Positions 8,436 through 14,863 of a stretch of DNA of 15,271 nt are shown here, piece after piece. Location of the stretch: NCBI GenBank assembly GCA_022573095.1, contig JACZUR010000021.1, positions 1 to 15,271 of the forward strand, in the 5' to 3' direction. The DNA comes from Gemmatimonadota bacterium (GTDB lineage: Bacteria; Gemmatimonadota; Gemmatimonadetes; Gemmatimonadales; GWC2-71-9). The stretch's first letter is position 1. The number at the start of each line of letters is the position of its first letter. The position numbers were made by a program, and so were the translations under genes. The notes beneath the pieces were generated by a model. The model had not been told where the DNA came from, did not search any database, and saw only the letters and a program-made list of their open reading frames with translations.

Positions 8436-9322
8436 TGGCACGGGCTCTACTGATCAGTAACCCAATCGCCGCCAGAACAGATCGGCGTGTGTTGGCCCGC
8501 GTCGAGTCGGCCTTCAAGAACCAGGGGTGGAGCGTCGACGTGGCAGAAACGAAATATCCTGGTGACGCCACTGAAATCGCCGCCAATGCTCCCGCTGTAG
8601 ATGTTGTTGCTGTTTACGGTGGCGATGGTACGGTAATGCAGGTAGTGCACGGCATCATAGATAAAGATGTACCGCTTGGGCTGATCCCTGGCGGAACGGG
8701 AAATCTGCTTGCAGGTAATCTCAGGTTGCCTCGGAATCCCGAAGCAGCCGCCAGGACTATAATGTCGGGAACGCCGAAACGCATTGACTTGGGTGTGGTG
8801 GACAGGTCCGGTGGACCGCGCTACTTCGCTGTCGCGTCGGGAGCGGGTTACGTTGCCGACTTGATGGCTGGAACGCCTTCCGCATCAAAGAAGAAATGGG
8901 GAATTGCCGCTTATGTTGCCCGGGCCGTAAGAACGCTGGGAGGCGTTCGCGCCAGCGTGTACCAGATTACGGTGGACGGCGTGACATCCGAAGTGGAGGC
9001 AGCAACCGTCCTCGTCGCTAACTGCGGCGAAATCATACCTCCGATTCTAAGCCTCGGACGGGGTATCAGCTACGAAGACGGACTTCTGAATGCCGTAGCT
9101 TTGAGAGCAAATGGACTGTTTGAAGCTGCGAGAGTAGCTTTCGAGCTACTGATGGGAGGGGGAGATAACAGTCCGAGAGTCAGCCACTTTCGCGGGACGA
9201 GTATTGAGATTGCGACAGACACACCGCGTCCCGTGCAGATGGACGGGGAGGAGGCGGGGTTCACGCCGTTCACAGCGAGGCTTCTCCCTGGCGCGCTGCA
9301 GGTGATAGTGCCAAAGGATTAG
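8435..9322 (+). CDS. Diacylglycerol kinase family lipid kinase (DagK/YegS/LCB5-like)
   Basis: A cytosolic, membrane-peripheral kinase of 295 residues that phosphorylates a lipid hydroxyl (diacylglycerol, or a related lipid such as sphingoid base or phosphatidylglycerol) using ATP. The nucleotide-binding signature G-G-D-G-T is at 62-66, and P-G-G-T-G-N is at 85-90, both invariant in the family. The N-terminal N-P-I-A strand motif is at 9-12. The C-terminal beta-sandwich domain carries the usual D-G-E (270-272). Length matches YegS/DgkB (about 290-310). The ATG shares one base with the tamB stop (TGATG), so the kinase is translationally coupled to the TamA-TamB pair. This suggests a job in envelope lipid metabolism, for example recycling diacylglycerol to phosphatidic acid. 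The true substrate cannot be read from sequence. Confidence 0.9.
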   Translation: MARALLISNPIAARTDRRVLARVESAFKNQGWSVDVAETKYPGDATEIAANAPAVDVVAVYGGDGTVMQVVHGIIDKDVPLGLIPGGTGNLLAGNLRLPRNPEAAARTIMSGTPKRIDLGVVDRSGGPRYFAVASGAGYVADLMAGTPSASKKKWGIAAYVARAVRTLGGVRASVYQITVDGVTSEVEAATVLVANCGEIIPPILSLGRGISYEDGLLNAVALRANGLFEAARVAFELLMGGGDNSPRVSHFRGTSIEIATDTPRPVQMDGEEAGFTPFTARLLPGALQVIVPKD

Positions 9323-9334
9323 TTTACCAGAATC

Positions 9335-9339
9335 AGGTG
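9335..9339 (+). promoter_or_regulatory. Ribosome-binding site AGGTG for the four-CxxC protein
   Basis: AGGTG lies 6 bases before the ATG at 9346 and 3 bases before an ATG at 9343. Normal spacing favours 9346. The GTG inside the motif, at 9337, is in frame but would put the start inside the binding site. Confidence 0.45.
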
Positions 9340-9345
9340 CTAATG

Positions 9346-9567
9346 ATGGGTAAAGAAACTGACGCCATGATTTGCCGCGCGTGTGGCAACGAAGAAAGAG
9401 CATCGGAGGGGTATCCCTGCGACGGATGCGGTACATTTATTTGTATGATCTGTTCCTTCAAGGGAGTTCTGCTTTGCAAGAAATGTGCGGAAACTGCTCA
9501 AGAAAGCGCCGATACAGGAGATGATCTGCTAATCGATGGGGGAGAGAGTCCCTCAGCGACGATCTAA
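9346..9567 (+). CDS. Small protein with four CxxC pairs, probable zinc-binding; function unknown
   Basis: A 73-residue protein that I cannot assign to a named family. Four CxxC pairs sit at residues 10/13, 25/28, 33/36 and 44/47, giving eight cysteines within 38 residues, followed by an acidic, low-complexity tail (residues 48-73). The spacing would allow two zinc sites, either consecutive ribbons or cross-braced as in RING, FYVE or B-box-type folds. The second half, G-T-F-I-C-M-I-C with L-L-C-K-K-C, looks most like a B-box-like or treble-clef knuckle. There is no membrane segment or signal peptide, so it should be cytosolic. It starts 23 bp after the lipid kinase on the same strand and is followed by a 71-bp gap to the HAD gene. 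The start was chosen from the AGGTG site; ATG at 9343 is the alternative. The cysteine pattern and coding context make it a real gene, but the role is unknown. Confidence 0.75.
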   Translation: MGKETDAMICRACGNEERASEGYPCDGCGTFICMICSFKGVLLCKKCAETAQESADTGDDLLIDGGESPSATI

Positions 9568-9590
9568 ATTGAAGCCGCCCGCCAATATTC

Positions 9591-9610
9591 CCTGAGCCTT
9601 AATCCTCAGG
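9591..9610. repeat. Short inverted repeat in the gap before the HAD gene
   Basis: CCTGAG (9591-9596) pairs perfectly with CTCAGG (9605-9610) around an 8-base loop. It lies in the only gap above 30 bp in the plus-strand block. No T-run follows, so it is not a clear intrinsic terminator. It could be a weak RNA hairpin, or chance. Confidence 0.3.
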
Positions 9611-9638
9611 CGCTCTCCTAGATGGCTCTGTGATTCCT

Positions 9639-10346
9639 ATGACGGATACCGTTTCGCAAAAACTCGTGCTTTTTGACATTGATGGTACTCTCCTGCACAC
9701 GCACGGAGCTGGGAGAAGAGCGATCAGGCAGGCCCTAATGGATGAGCTTGGCACGACTGATCCTCCGGACGGGTTTCGGTTTGACGGGAAGACAGATCCT
9801 CAGATTATTATGGAACTGATGACCGCGGCCGGTCATCCCAAAGCCAATGATCCCGCATCTATAGATGGTGTTTGCAATCGATATGCCGACTTTCTGAGTG
9901 ACGAACTTAGATCAAACGAACTACGGGTCGAAGTGTTGCCCGGCGTTGTTAAGCTGCTGGACCAGTTGTCGAGCTCCGAGCATGTAGTGGGGTTGCTGAC
10001 CGGGAATATAGAACGCGGAGCGATGCTAAAACTTCAGAGCGCTGGTCTCGACCCGGCGATATTCATAGTTGGCGCCTTTGGGTCGGACAGCCCGGAGAGA
10101 AAAGATCTGCCCCAGGTGGCCTCAGACCGTGCGGCTCCTCTAATGGGTGAGCCTCCCCAGGGCCACGATGTGGTAATTATCGGAGATACCCCGGCGGATG
10201 TTGCGTGCGGTGGGGATTTCGGAGCAAGGGCGATCGCCGTTGCGACGGGTAGCTACACTAGGGAAGAATTGGAGGCTGCAGGCCCGCACGCAACCTTCGA
10301 TGATCTTTCAGACACCCGGAGCGTGCTCGATGCTGTCTTGCTGTGA
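9639..10346 (+). CDS. HAD-superfamily hydrolase, phosphoglycolate phosphatase-like
   Basis: A 235-residue cytosolic phosphatase of the haloacid dehalogenase superfamily, subfamily I with an alpha-helical cap. Motif I is D-I-D-G-T-L with nucleophile Asp13 and acid/base Asp15. Motif II is L-L-T-G-N with Thr121. Motif III is Lys155 in E-R-K-D-L-P. Motif IV is G-D-T-P-A-D-V with Asp183 near the magnesium site. The cap lies at about residues 20-95. Overall layout and length resemble Gph (phosphoglycolate phosphatase) and related nucleotide or sugar phosphatases, but substrate specificity is not evident. The ATG at 9639 was preferred over an in-frame GTG at 9630, which only adds three residues; neither has a clear ribosome-binding site. 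Its stop overlaps the start of the next gene by 4 bases (GTGA), so the two are probably co-translated. Confidence 0.87.
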   Translation: MTDTVSQKLVLFDIDGTLLHTHGAGRRAIRQALMDELGTTDPPDGFRFDGKTDPQIIMELMTAAGHPKANDPASIDGVCNRYADFLSDELRSNELRVEVLPGVVKLLDQLSSSEHVVGLLTGNIERGAMLKLQSAGLDPAIFIVGAFGSDSPERKDLPQVASDRAAPLMGEPPQGHDVVIIGDTPADVACGGDFGARAIAVATGSYTREELEAAGPHATFDDLSDTRSVLDAVLL

Positions 10347-11080
10347 CAAAAGCACTCCTCGTACCCATCCGTATTCCTGAACTAGGCCCCTCTCTAGGAA
10401 GGATGGTTAGCGGTACCGACCGTCGGATGGATGGAATTCCACTTCATGAAGTCAGATTGCGTGCTGTAACTAGACTGTTCGAACACGCTGGAGAGGCGCG
10501 CAGGCTCGCCTCCAACGGAGAAAGGCACTCGGCGATAACTTCGCTCGGCCGAGAGACTTGGAGTTCCGTTTGGGACCAGACTGTTGGTGAGGTAACTGAG
10601 CTGGCCCTGCGCCAGGTATCCGAGGAGATGGAGTCGGTGGCGCGGGAGGCGCGCGTACCCGGGAGAGTCTTGAGGAGGTTCCTGCCGTCCGATCACGACA
10701 GGAACGTCCTGCGGGCCAGGCTTGGTTCCGGAGGCGCCCCTCTCGTCTCCGCTCTTGGCGCCCTCGACCAGTTCGCAGCGCAGATGGAAGAAGCGACTGT
10801 TGATCAGCGGGATGCTTTGAAGAACTGGCAAGAAGCGTTACAGCGTGCGGGAAGACGGTTTGCCGAGTCATGTGAAACGATGGAGCGAACGCTGGACAGT
10901 GAATTAGCCAGACTGAGAGCCGTGACCTCCAGCCTAGCAACCTGGAAGAGATCCCTTACTCCCGTTGTTGCCTTTTTCCTAATTGGAGAGGCGCTGGCGG
11001 TTTGGCTGGGACTCGTAATGGGTGGCTTCATCGATTCACCCGGCTGGTTCAGTAGAGTGTGGAATGCAGTCTTCGGTTAA
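10343..11080 (+). CDS. Unrecognised mostly helical protein with a C-terminal membrane anchor
   Basis: A 245-residue protein with no family I recognise. It is rich in Arg, Glu and Ala and looks almost wholly alpha-helical. Residues 145-203 (from Q-M-E-E-A-T onward) form a long amphipathic stretch likely to be a coiled coil. A single hydrophobic segment at about 206-230 (V-V-A-F-F-L-I-G-E-A-L-A-V-W-L-G-L-V-M) is followed by a 15-residue aromatic tail. There is no signal peptide, so the bulk is expected in the cytosol, tail-anchored to the inner membrane. The start GTG at 10343 overlaps the HAD stop as GTGA. An internal ATG at 10403, 60 bases in, has AGGAAGG right up against it, too close for a normal binding site. 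It ends 26 bp before acpS. Reading-frame length, coupling and composition support a real gene; function is not assigned. Confidence 0.78.
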   Translation: MTKALLVPIRIPELGPSLGRMVSGTDRRMDGIPLHEVRLRAVTRLFEHAGEARRLASNGERHSAITSLGRETWSSVWDQTVGEVTELALRQVSEEMESVAREARVPGRVLRRFLPSDHDRNVLRARLGSGGAPLVSALGALDQFAAQMEEATVDQRDALKNWQEALQRAGRRFAESCETMERTLDSELARLRAVTSSLATWKRSLTPVVAFFLIGEALAVWLGLVMGGFIDSPGWFSRVWNAVFG

Positions 11081-11106
11081 CCAGCCGCGGAGTTCTGGAA
11101 ACTGAC

Positions 11107-11490
11107 ATGGGTCCCGTCGGAGTAGGCATCGATCTTGTTGACGTACGTCGCGTCAGACGAATGCTCGACCGCAAGGGGGAGCGCGCTCTTAGAAAACTGC
11201 TTACGGACCGTGAGCAAGATTACTGTTTGGATCAGGCTGCCCCGTGGGAACACGTCGCAGTCAGAATAGCCGCCAAAGAAGCGGTTTATAAGGCTATGCA
11301 GATTCGGAATGACGCCAGAGCCATTGGTTGGAAGGAGATCGAGGTGGTCCGGGCGGACAGCGGTGCACCTTCTATCGAGTTGCACGGTTTGGCCGAACAA
11401 ATCGCCCGAGAGTCTTCAGTCGAGCAAATCCTGGTATCTCTCTCTCACACTTCGGAACAGGCAGCCGCAATCGTGGTTGTCACGGGGTGA
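11107..11490 (+). CDS. acpS: Holo-[acyl-carrier-protein] synthase (4'-phosphopantetheinyl transferase)
   Basis: AcpS moves the 4'-phosphopantetheine arm of coenzyme A onto a serine of acyl carrier protein, making it active for fatty-acid synthesis in the cytosol. The protein has 127 residues, close to the usual ~125. The first signature is G-I-D-L-V at 7-11 with the metal-binding Asp9. The second is A-A-K-E-A-V-Y-K-A with Glu58 and Lys62, and the C-terminal S-L-S-H-T (111-115) is also typical. The ATG at 11107 begins the family right at its conserved first strand and has TGGAA six bases upstream. A longer frame from 11059 would overlap the preceding gene and add 16 unrelated residues. It is the last gene of the plus-strand block and converges on lgt with only 18 bp between the stops and no visible terminator. 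Confidence 0.95.
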   Translation: MGPVGVGIDLVDVRRVRRMLDRKGERALRKLLTDREQDYCLDQAAPWEHVAVRIAAKEAVYKAMQIRNDARAIGWKEIEVVRADSGAPSIELHGLAEQIARESSVEQILVSLSHTSEQAAAIVVVTG

Positions 11491-11508
11491 TTAGATTTGA
11501 GCATCTCC

Positions 11509-12342
11509 TCACGCCGGCTTCTGAATCGCAGCTCCTGGGGGAATCCGAACATCATCGGTTCGGTCGAATCGTGCCAGGACCGCGGATCCTACGATGACTA
11601 GACCGACACTGGTAAGTTGAGCAACCGTAAAAGCGCCGAAGAATCTATCGTCCTTGGCCCGTAGGAACTCTATCAGAAACCGTTCAACACCCGCTAGCGT
11701 AACATACAACCCCATCAACCAACCCATTCCGTGGCTGTGTTTCCGCAGGCGCCAGAGTAACCAAAACACCCCAAGCATTACCGTCGCTTCGTAGAGTTGT
11801 GTTGGGTGCACGGGCAACACCTCCAGCGGAGACACGCCAGCCGGTATCTCGACTCCAAAGTTGCTCAAACTCTGTGCGGTTGACGGCGGTTGTCCCTGAG
11901 GAAACCTGAGTCCCCACGGAAGAGTGGTGTACATCCCGTAGTCATCCTGCACCAGGAAACAGCCGACTCGTCCCAAGGCGTATCCCGCTGCAAGGGCGGG
12001 GGCCACGAGTTCGGCCGTAAGCCGGACTGGTACTTTTTTGATCCAAGAGTTGATTATTACTGCCGCAGTCCCGCCGATAAATCCGCCGTACCACACAAGC
12101 CCACCACGTGACAACAGCGCTCCGGGATCACGGGTCAACGCAACATACCAGAGCTTGGCTCCGATTACGCCTCCGATTACCGCAGCGACCACGATGTCGG
12201 CGGCGTACCCTTCATTCAAGTTGCGAGATTTCAAATCTTGTTGGATCGCCCAGCCGCCCACCAGGAACCCCATCATCATCATGATACCATAGCCGGTGAT
12301 GGCAATCGGGCCGAGGGCAAACGTCAGTGGATAGATCGTCAT
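11509..12342 (-). CDS. lgt: Prolipoprotein diacylglyceryl transferase
   Basis: An integral inner-membrane enzyme that attaches diacylglycerol from phosphatidylglycerol to the lipobox cysteine of prolipoproteins, the first step of lipoprotein maturation. It has 277 residues with about seven hydrophobic segments. Family motifs are G-L-V-W-Y-G-G at 81-87, the signature G-R-V-G-C-F-L-V-Q-D-D-Y-G at 124-136 with the essential Arg125, H-P-T-Q-L-Y-E at 179-185, and R-F-L-I-E-F with Arg221 and Glu225 near the C-terminus. Compared with E. coli Lgt, the Asn of the G-R-x-G-N motif is Cys and the His before G-G is Tyr. I recall such variants in several phyla, so this looks like a lineage form, not a dead enzyme. 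The ATG has a good AGGA site 7 bases upstream (12350-12353). It lies 30 bp after tsaD and is last in the minus-strand operon. Confidence 0.94.
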   Translation of the reverse strand: MTIYPLTFALGPIAITGYGIMMMMGFLVGGWAIQQDLKSRNLNEGYAADIVVAAVIGGVIGAKLWYVALTRDPGALLSRGGLVWYGGFIGGTAAVIINSWIKKVPVRLTAELVAPALAAGYALGRVGCFLVQDDYGMYTTLPWGLRFPQGQPPSTAQSLSNFGVEIPAGVSPLEVLPVHPTQLYEATVMLGVFWLLWRLRKHSHGMGWLMGLYVTLAGVERFLIEFLRAKDDRFFGAFTVAQLTSVGLVIVGSAVLARFDRTDDVRIPPGAAIQKPA

Positions 12343-12348
12343 TTCTGC

Positions 12349-12353
12349 GTCCT
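12349..12353 (-). promoter_or_regulatory. Ribosome-binding site AGGAC for lgt
   Basis: On the minus strand AGGAC lies just upstream of the lgt ATG (12342-12340), with AGGA ending seven bases before it. It is the best Shine-Dalgarno match in the window and fixes the lgt start. The coupled genes upstream lack a similar match. Confidence 0.6.
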
Positions 12354-12372
12354 ATGAATACCCCACTTGTAT

Positions 12373-13389
12373 CTAAGCGTTCTCAAGTCCCGGCCACGGC
12401 ATTCGGGGATCTGCTTCCAAGAAGGCATCACTCCCCGTTCCTTCCTCGAGGTGAAACCAACCGGCTCGTCCGATCACAGCGGCGTTGTCGGTGTTCAGTC
12501 TTGCAGGTGCGACACTGACCCTGGCCAAATTCCCGAGTCTATCTTTGCCTGCAAGAGCTAACGTCTCGTTGCATGCCACGCCACCGCTTATGATGAGCGT
12601 TTCACGGCCGGTTTCCTTAACGGCTCGAATCGCCTTTGAAACAAGAACGTCTATCGCTGCACACTGAAATGAACAGGCAATGTCGGCACGGTCGCGATCA
12701 AGATCATCTGAATCCCTGGCCGCATAAAGCACAGCGGTCTTGAGACCGCTGAACGAAAAGTCAAACCCCTCAGATAGCATTGGACGGGGGAAGTGGAACC
12801 GATCTTCTCCTTTTTCTGCGAGCTTTTCCACCGCCGGGCCACCCGGATAACCCAAATCCAAGATCGCTGCAACTTTGTCGAACGCCTCTCCGGCTGCATC
12901 GTCTCTAGTTTGTCCTAACATTCGGTAATGCCCCCACTTCGGTACGTCCAAAAGCATGGTGTGCCCACCGGAGACTAGTAGAGCTACAAACGGCGGTGCT
13001 AGTTCGGGGTCGCCGATAAGGGGTGCGAAAACATGTCCTTCGAGGTGGTTTACACCGATCATTTTCTTTCCGCCAGCTGCGGCCAACGCCTTAGCGTAGC
13101 ACACGCCGACGAGAAGCGAACCGACCAATCCTGGACCAGCCGTAACGGCTATTGAATCTATCTCGTCTAGGTCTGTGTGTGCCGCTTCGAGCGCCTTAGC
13201 TACAACGGGGTCAAGAGTCTGTAGGTGCGCGCGGCTTGCCAGCTCGGGTACGACGCCGCCAAAAACTTCGTGAACGTCCTGCGACAAAACAACGAGGCTT
13301 GAGAGTACGGGGACGCTGCCGTCGCGTCTCAACACGGCAGCGGAGGTCTCATCGCATGATGTTTCGATCGCTAGAAGCGTATCAACCAC
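12373..13389 (-). CDS. tsaD: tRNA N6-adenosine threonylcarbamoyltransferase (Kae1/TsaD/YgjD)
   Basis: The catalytic subunit of the t6A machinery. It transfers the threonylcarbamoyl group from TC-AMP to A37 of tRNAs that read ANN codons, working with TsaB and TsaE in bacteria. It has 338 residues, the normal length. Key features are the ASKHA start L-A-I-E-T-S-C-D-E-T-S at 6-16, metal-binding H-L-E-G-H with His115 and His119, S-G-G-H-T at 140-144, S-G-G-V-A-C-N at 268-274 and N-T-D-N-A-A at 299-304 with metal-binding Asp301. The start is GTG at 13389, so the first eight bases overlap the end of the ybbR-like gene (GTGGTTGA). No ribosome-binding site is visible, so translation is probably coupled. 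tsaB and tsaE are not in the window. Confidence 0.96.
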   Translation of the reverse strand: MVDTLLAIETSCDETSAAVLRRDGSVPVLSSLVVLSQDVHEVFGGVVPELASRAHLQTLDPVVAKALEAAHTDLDEIDSIAVTAGPGLVGSLLVGVCYAKALAAAGGKKMIGVNHLEGHVFAPLIGDPELAPPFVALLVSGGHTMLLDVPKWGHYRMLGQTRDDAAGEAFDKVAAILDLGYPGGPAVEKLAEKGEDRFHFPRPMLSEGFDFSFSGLKTAVLYAARDSDDLDRDRADIACSFQCAAIDVLVSKAIRAVKETGRETLIISGGVACNETLALAGKDRLGNLARVSVAPARLNTDNAAVIGRAGWFHLEEGTGSDAFLEADPRMPWPGLENA

Positions 13390-14320
13390 TGCCGCGTAGC
13401 CGGACGATAACCGAACCTGGGGTAGGAAATACCTCCACGCCTACCGGACGACTCACGCTGATCGCCGCCGTCGTGCTGTCACCGGCGGCAGGCGGTGTGG
13501 CAATCAGTTCGATGCTGTCACGAGTTAGGACGGCGAGACGGCTGGCTGGTCCCCGTAGCGTGACGACGACAGCCGGTGGGCTGGCCACCCACGTAGAACT
13601 TCTGCGGCCTCTGATTCTGACGGGTACACCCATAATGACTCTCTCGGAAATGCGGCCGACCTCAGCGAGCACGATTACCGATCGCTGCGACAGCTGCAGC
13701 ACTCCCAATGATGTAGTATCGATTCTGACTCTGCGCCGTATTGGGGCAGTGACTCTCGTAAGTTCAGTGGCAAACGTGTGGAGTGTGTCTATCTGACTTA
13801 CGATTGCCTCGGGGCCCGTAATCTCGATTGTCGCTGGAATTACGGCGACATCGCTGAACATCGTATAGCCCGAATCAGGAATGATCCGAACTATTGGAAC
13901 GACGGGCACGGTCTTCCTTGCCAGGTCGTCCAATACGATCCGTATCGTACGGGGCTGTACGTCCTGTGCTTGAACGTTGACGTCACCGCCGACGACTAGG
14001 TCCCGAGTCGTCAATGTGAGAATATAGTCGGCGGCGCTGATGGTATCGGGTATCGTTACGTCGATCAACGGGGGCGATGCAAACAGTTTGATGAGTTCGC
14101 GTGCTGGTCCGGCGTAAAGTGCTTGGACCGGGGGAGTTCTGAACGAAAGAGCCCTACCGGCGGGCGGGCTGACGACGAGATTTACCGGTACGAGTTGTGT
14201 GGTTGGCTCTTCGGCTTCCGTAACAGCCCAAAGCATGGCCGCAAGAGCCAGCGCGGTGAGTTTGATGGGCCAGTGCGCTAGCGCGGCCGTCTTGATGTCC
14301 CGCGGCCTGATCGAGATCAT
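13382..14320 (-). CDS. YbbR/CdaR-like membrane-anchored protein
   Basis: A 312-residue protein with an N-terminal membrane segment (about 19-34, I-K-L-T-A-L-A-L-A-A-M-L-W-A-V), preceded by basic residues so that the rest faces outward. About three YbbR-type beta repeats follow, at roughly 45-130, 136-220 and 228-309. Each has the P-V-x-V opening (V-P-V-N-L, V-P-V-V-P-I, V-P-V-R-I) and a G-P-x-x-x-V/L-x-x-I/L turn near its end (for example G-P-E-A-I-V-S-Q-I). In Firmicutes such proteins (CdaR) regulate the diadenylate cyclase CdaA from the gene next door. Here no cdaA is present in the window, and the upstream neighbour is a thioredoxin gene, so the c-di-AMP link is only possible. The ATG overlaps the thioredoxin stop as ATGA. 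Family membership is firm; the function is not. Confidence 0.85.
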   Translation of the reverse strand: MISIRPRDIKTAALAHWPIKLTALALAAMLWAVTEAEEPTTQLVPVNLVVSPPAGRALSFRTPPVQALYAGPARELIKLFASPPLIDVTIPDTISAADYILTLTTRDLVVGGDVNVQAQDVQPRTIRIVLDDLARKTVPVVPIVRIIPDSGYTMFSDVAVIPATIEITGPEAIVSQIDTLHTFATELTRVTAPIRRRVRIDTTSLGVLQLSQRSVIVLAEVGRISERVIMGVPVRIRGRRSSTWVASPPAVVVTLRGPASRLAVLTRDSIELIATPPAAGDSTTAAISVSRPVGVEVFPTPGSVIVRLRGSG

Positions 14321-14856
14321 TCGTTCGCTGACAGGAGCCTTCTAATACTGGCTATCTGGTTCTCGTGGTCCCATTCCAGGGCGCCGATCACTTTCTTCGT
14401 GATGATGCCTTGTCTGTCAACAATGAAACTTTCGGGCCATCCCGTTATTTGATAGTCTCTCTCTATGAGTCCCGTGGGGTCGTGGAGTACCTCGAAGGTT
14501 ATGTTTCGTTCCCGGATCCATTCCAACACGTTATCGGAGTCCCCCGCATCAACGCTCACTGCCACTATCTTTAGCCCCTCGGGTCCAAGCTGCTGATGAA
14601 GCCGTTCAAAGGACGGCATTTCTTGTTCGCAGGGCAGGCACCAAGTAGCCCAGATATTGATTATCAAAACGTCGCCCCGGTACTCGTCGAGTGTTACCGT
14701 AGCGCCATCAGTAACGCGCGTTGCGGTAAAGTCAGGGGCTTCGCTGCCCGCGGCTATGAGAAAGAGATCCGGGCTGAACGCCAGCCCAGCTCCAAGCAGG
14801 CCGGCGAGAACGACAATTATGCCGCTAACCAGATACCACTGTGCGCGCACCGCCAC
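14317..14856 (-). CDS. TlpA-family membrane-anchored thiol-disulphide oxidoreductase
   Basis: A 179-residue thioredoxin-fold protein with an uncleaved-looking N-terminal membrane segment (about 7-27, W-Y-L-V-S-G-I-I-V-V-L-A-G-L-L-G), placing the catalytic domain in the periplasm. The active site is W-A-T-W-C-L-P-C with Cys73 and Cys76. The cis-proline loop is T-G-W-P-E-S-F with Pro141, and the AhpC/TSA-like entry A-P-D-F-T is at 40-44. This is the TlpA/ResA/CcmG class, which reduces disulphides in partners such as apocytochrome c; the partner is unknown, and no cytochrome maturation gene is nearby. The start is GTG at 14856. GGAG inside the last codons of rpe sits 10 bases upstream and decides for this GTG over another two codons later. 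Its stop overlaps the ybbR-like start by 4 bases. Confidence 0.9.
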   Translation of the reverse strand: MAVRAQWYLVSGIIVVLAGLLGAGLAFSPDLFLIAAGSEAPDFTATRVTDGATVTLDEYRGDVLIINIWATWCLPCEQEMPSFERLHQQLGPEGLKIVAVSVDAGDSDNVLEWIRERNITFEVLHDPTGLIERDYQITGWPESFIVDRQGIITKKVIGALEWDHENQIASIRRLLSANE

Positions 14857-14863
14857 TATCGGA

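Noticed and set aside
9569..9638. Possible promoter (TTGAAG at 9569-9574) before the HAD gene
   Set aside because: No -10-like hexamer stands at a suitable distance; the nearby TATTCC is only 11 bases away.
11491..11508. Bidirectional terminator between acpS and lgt
   Set aside because: The 18-base gap shows no stable GC-rich stem with a T-run in either direction.
13236..13796. 186-codon open frame on the plus strand
   Set aside because: Antisense to tsaD and the YbbR-like gene, both secure; Arg/Ser/Thr-rich shadow product.
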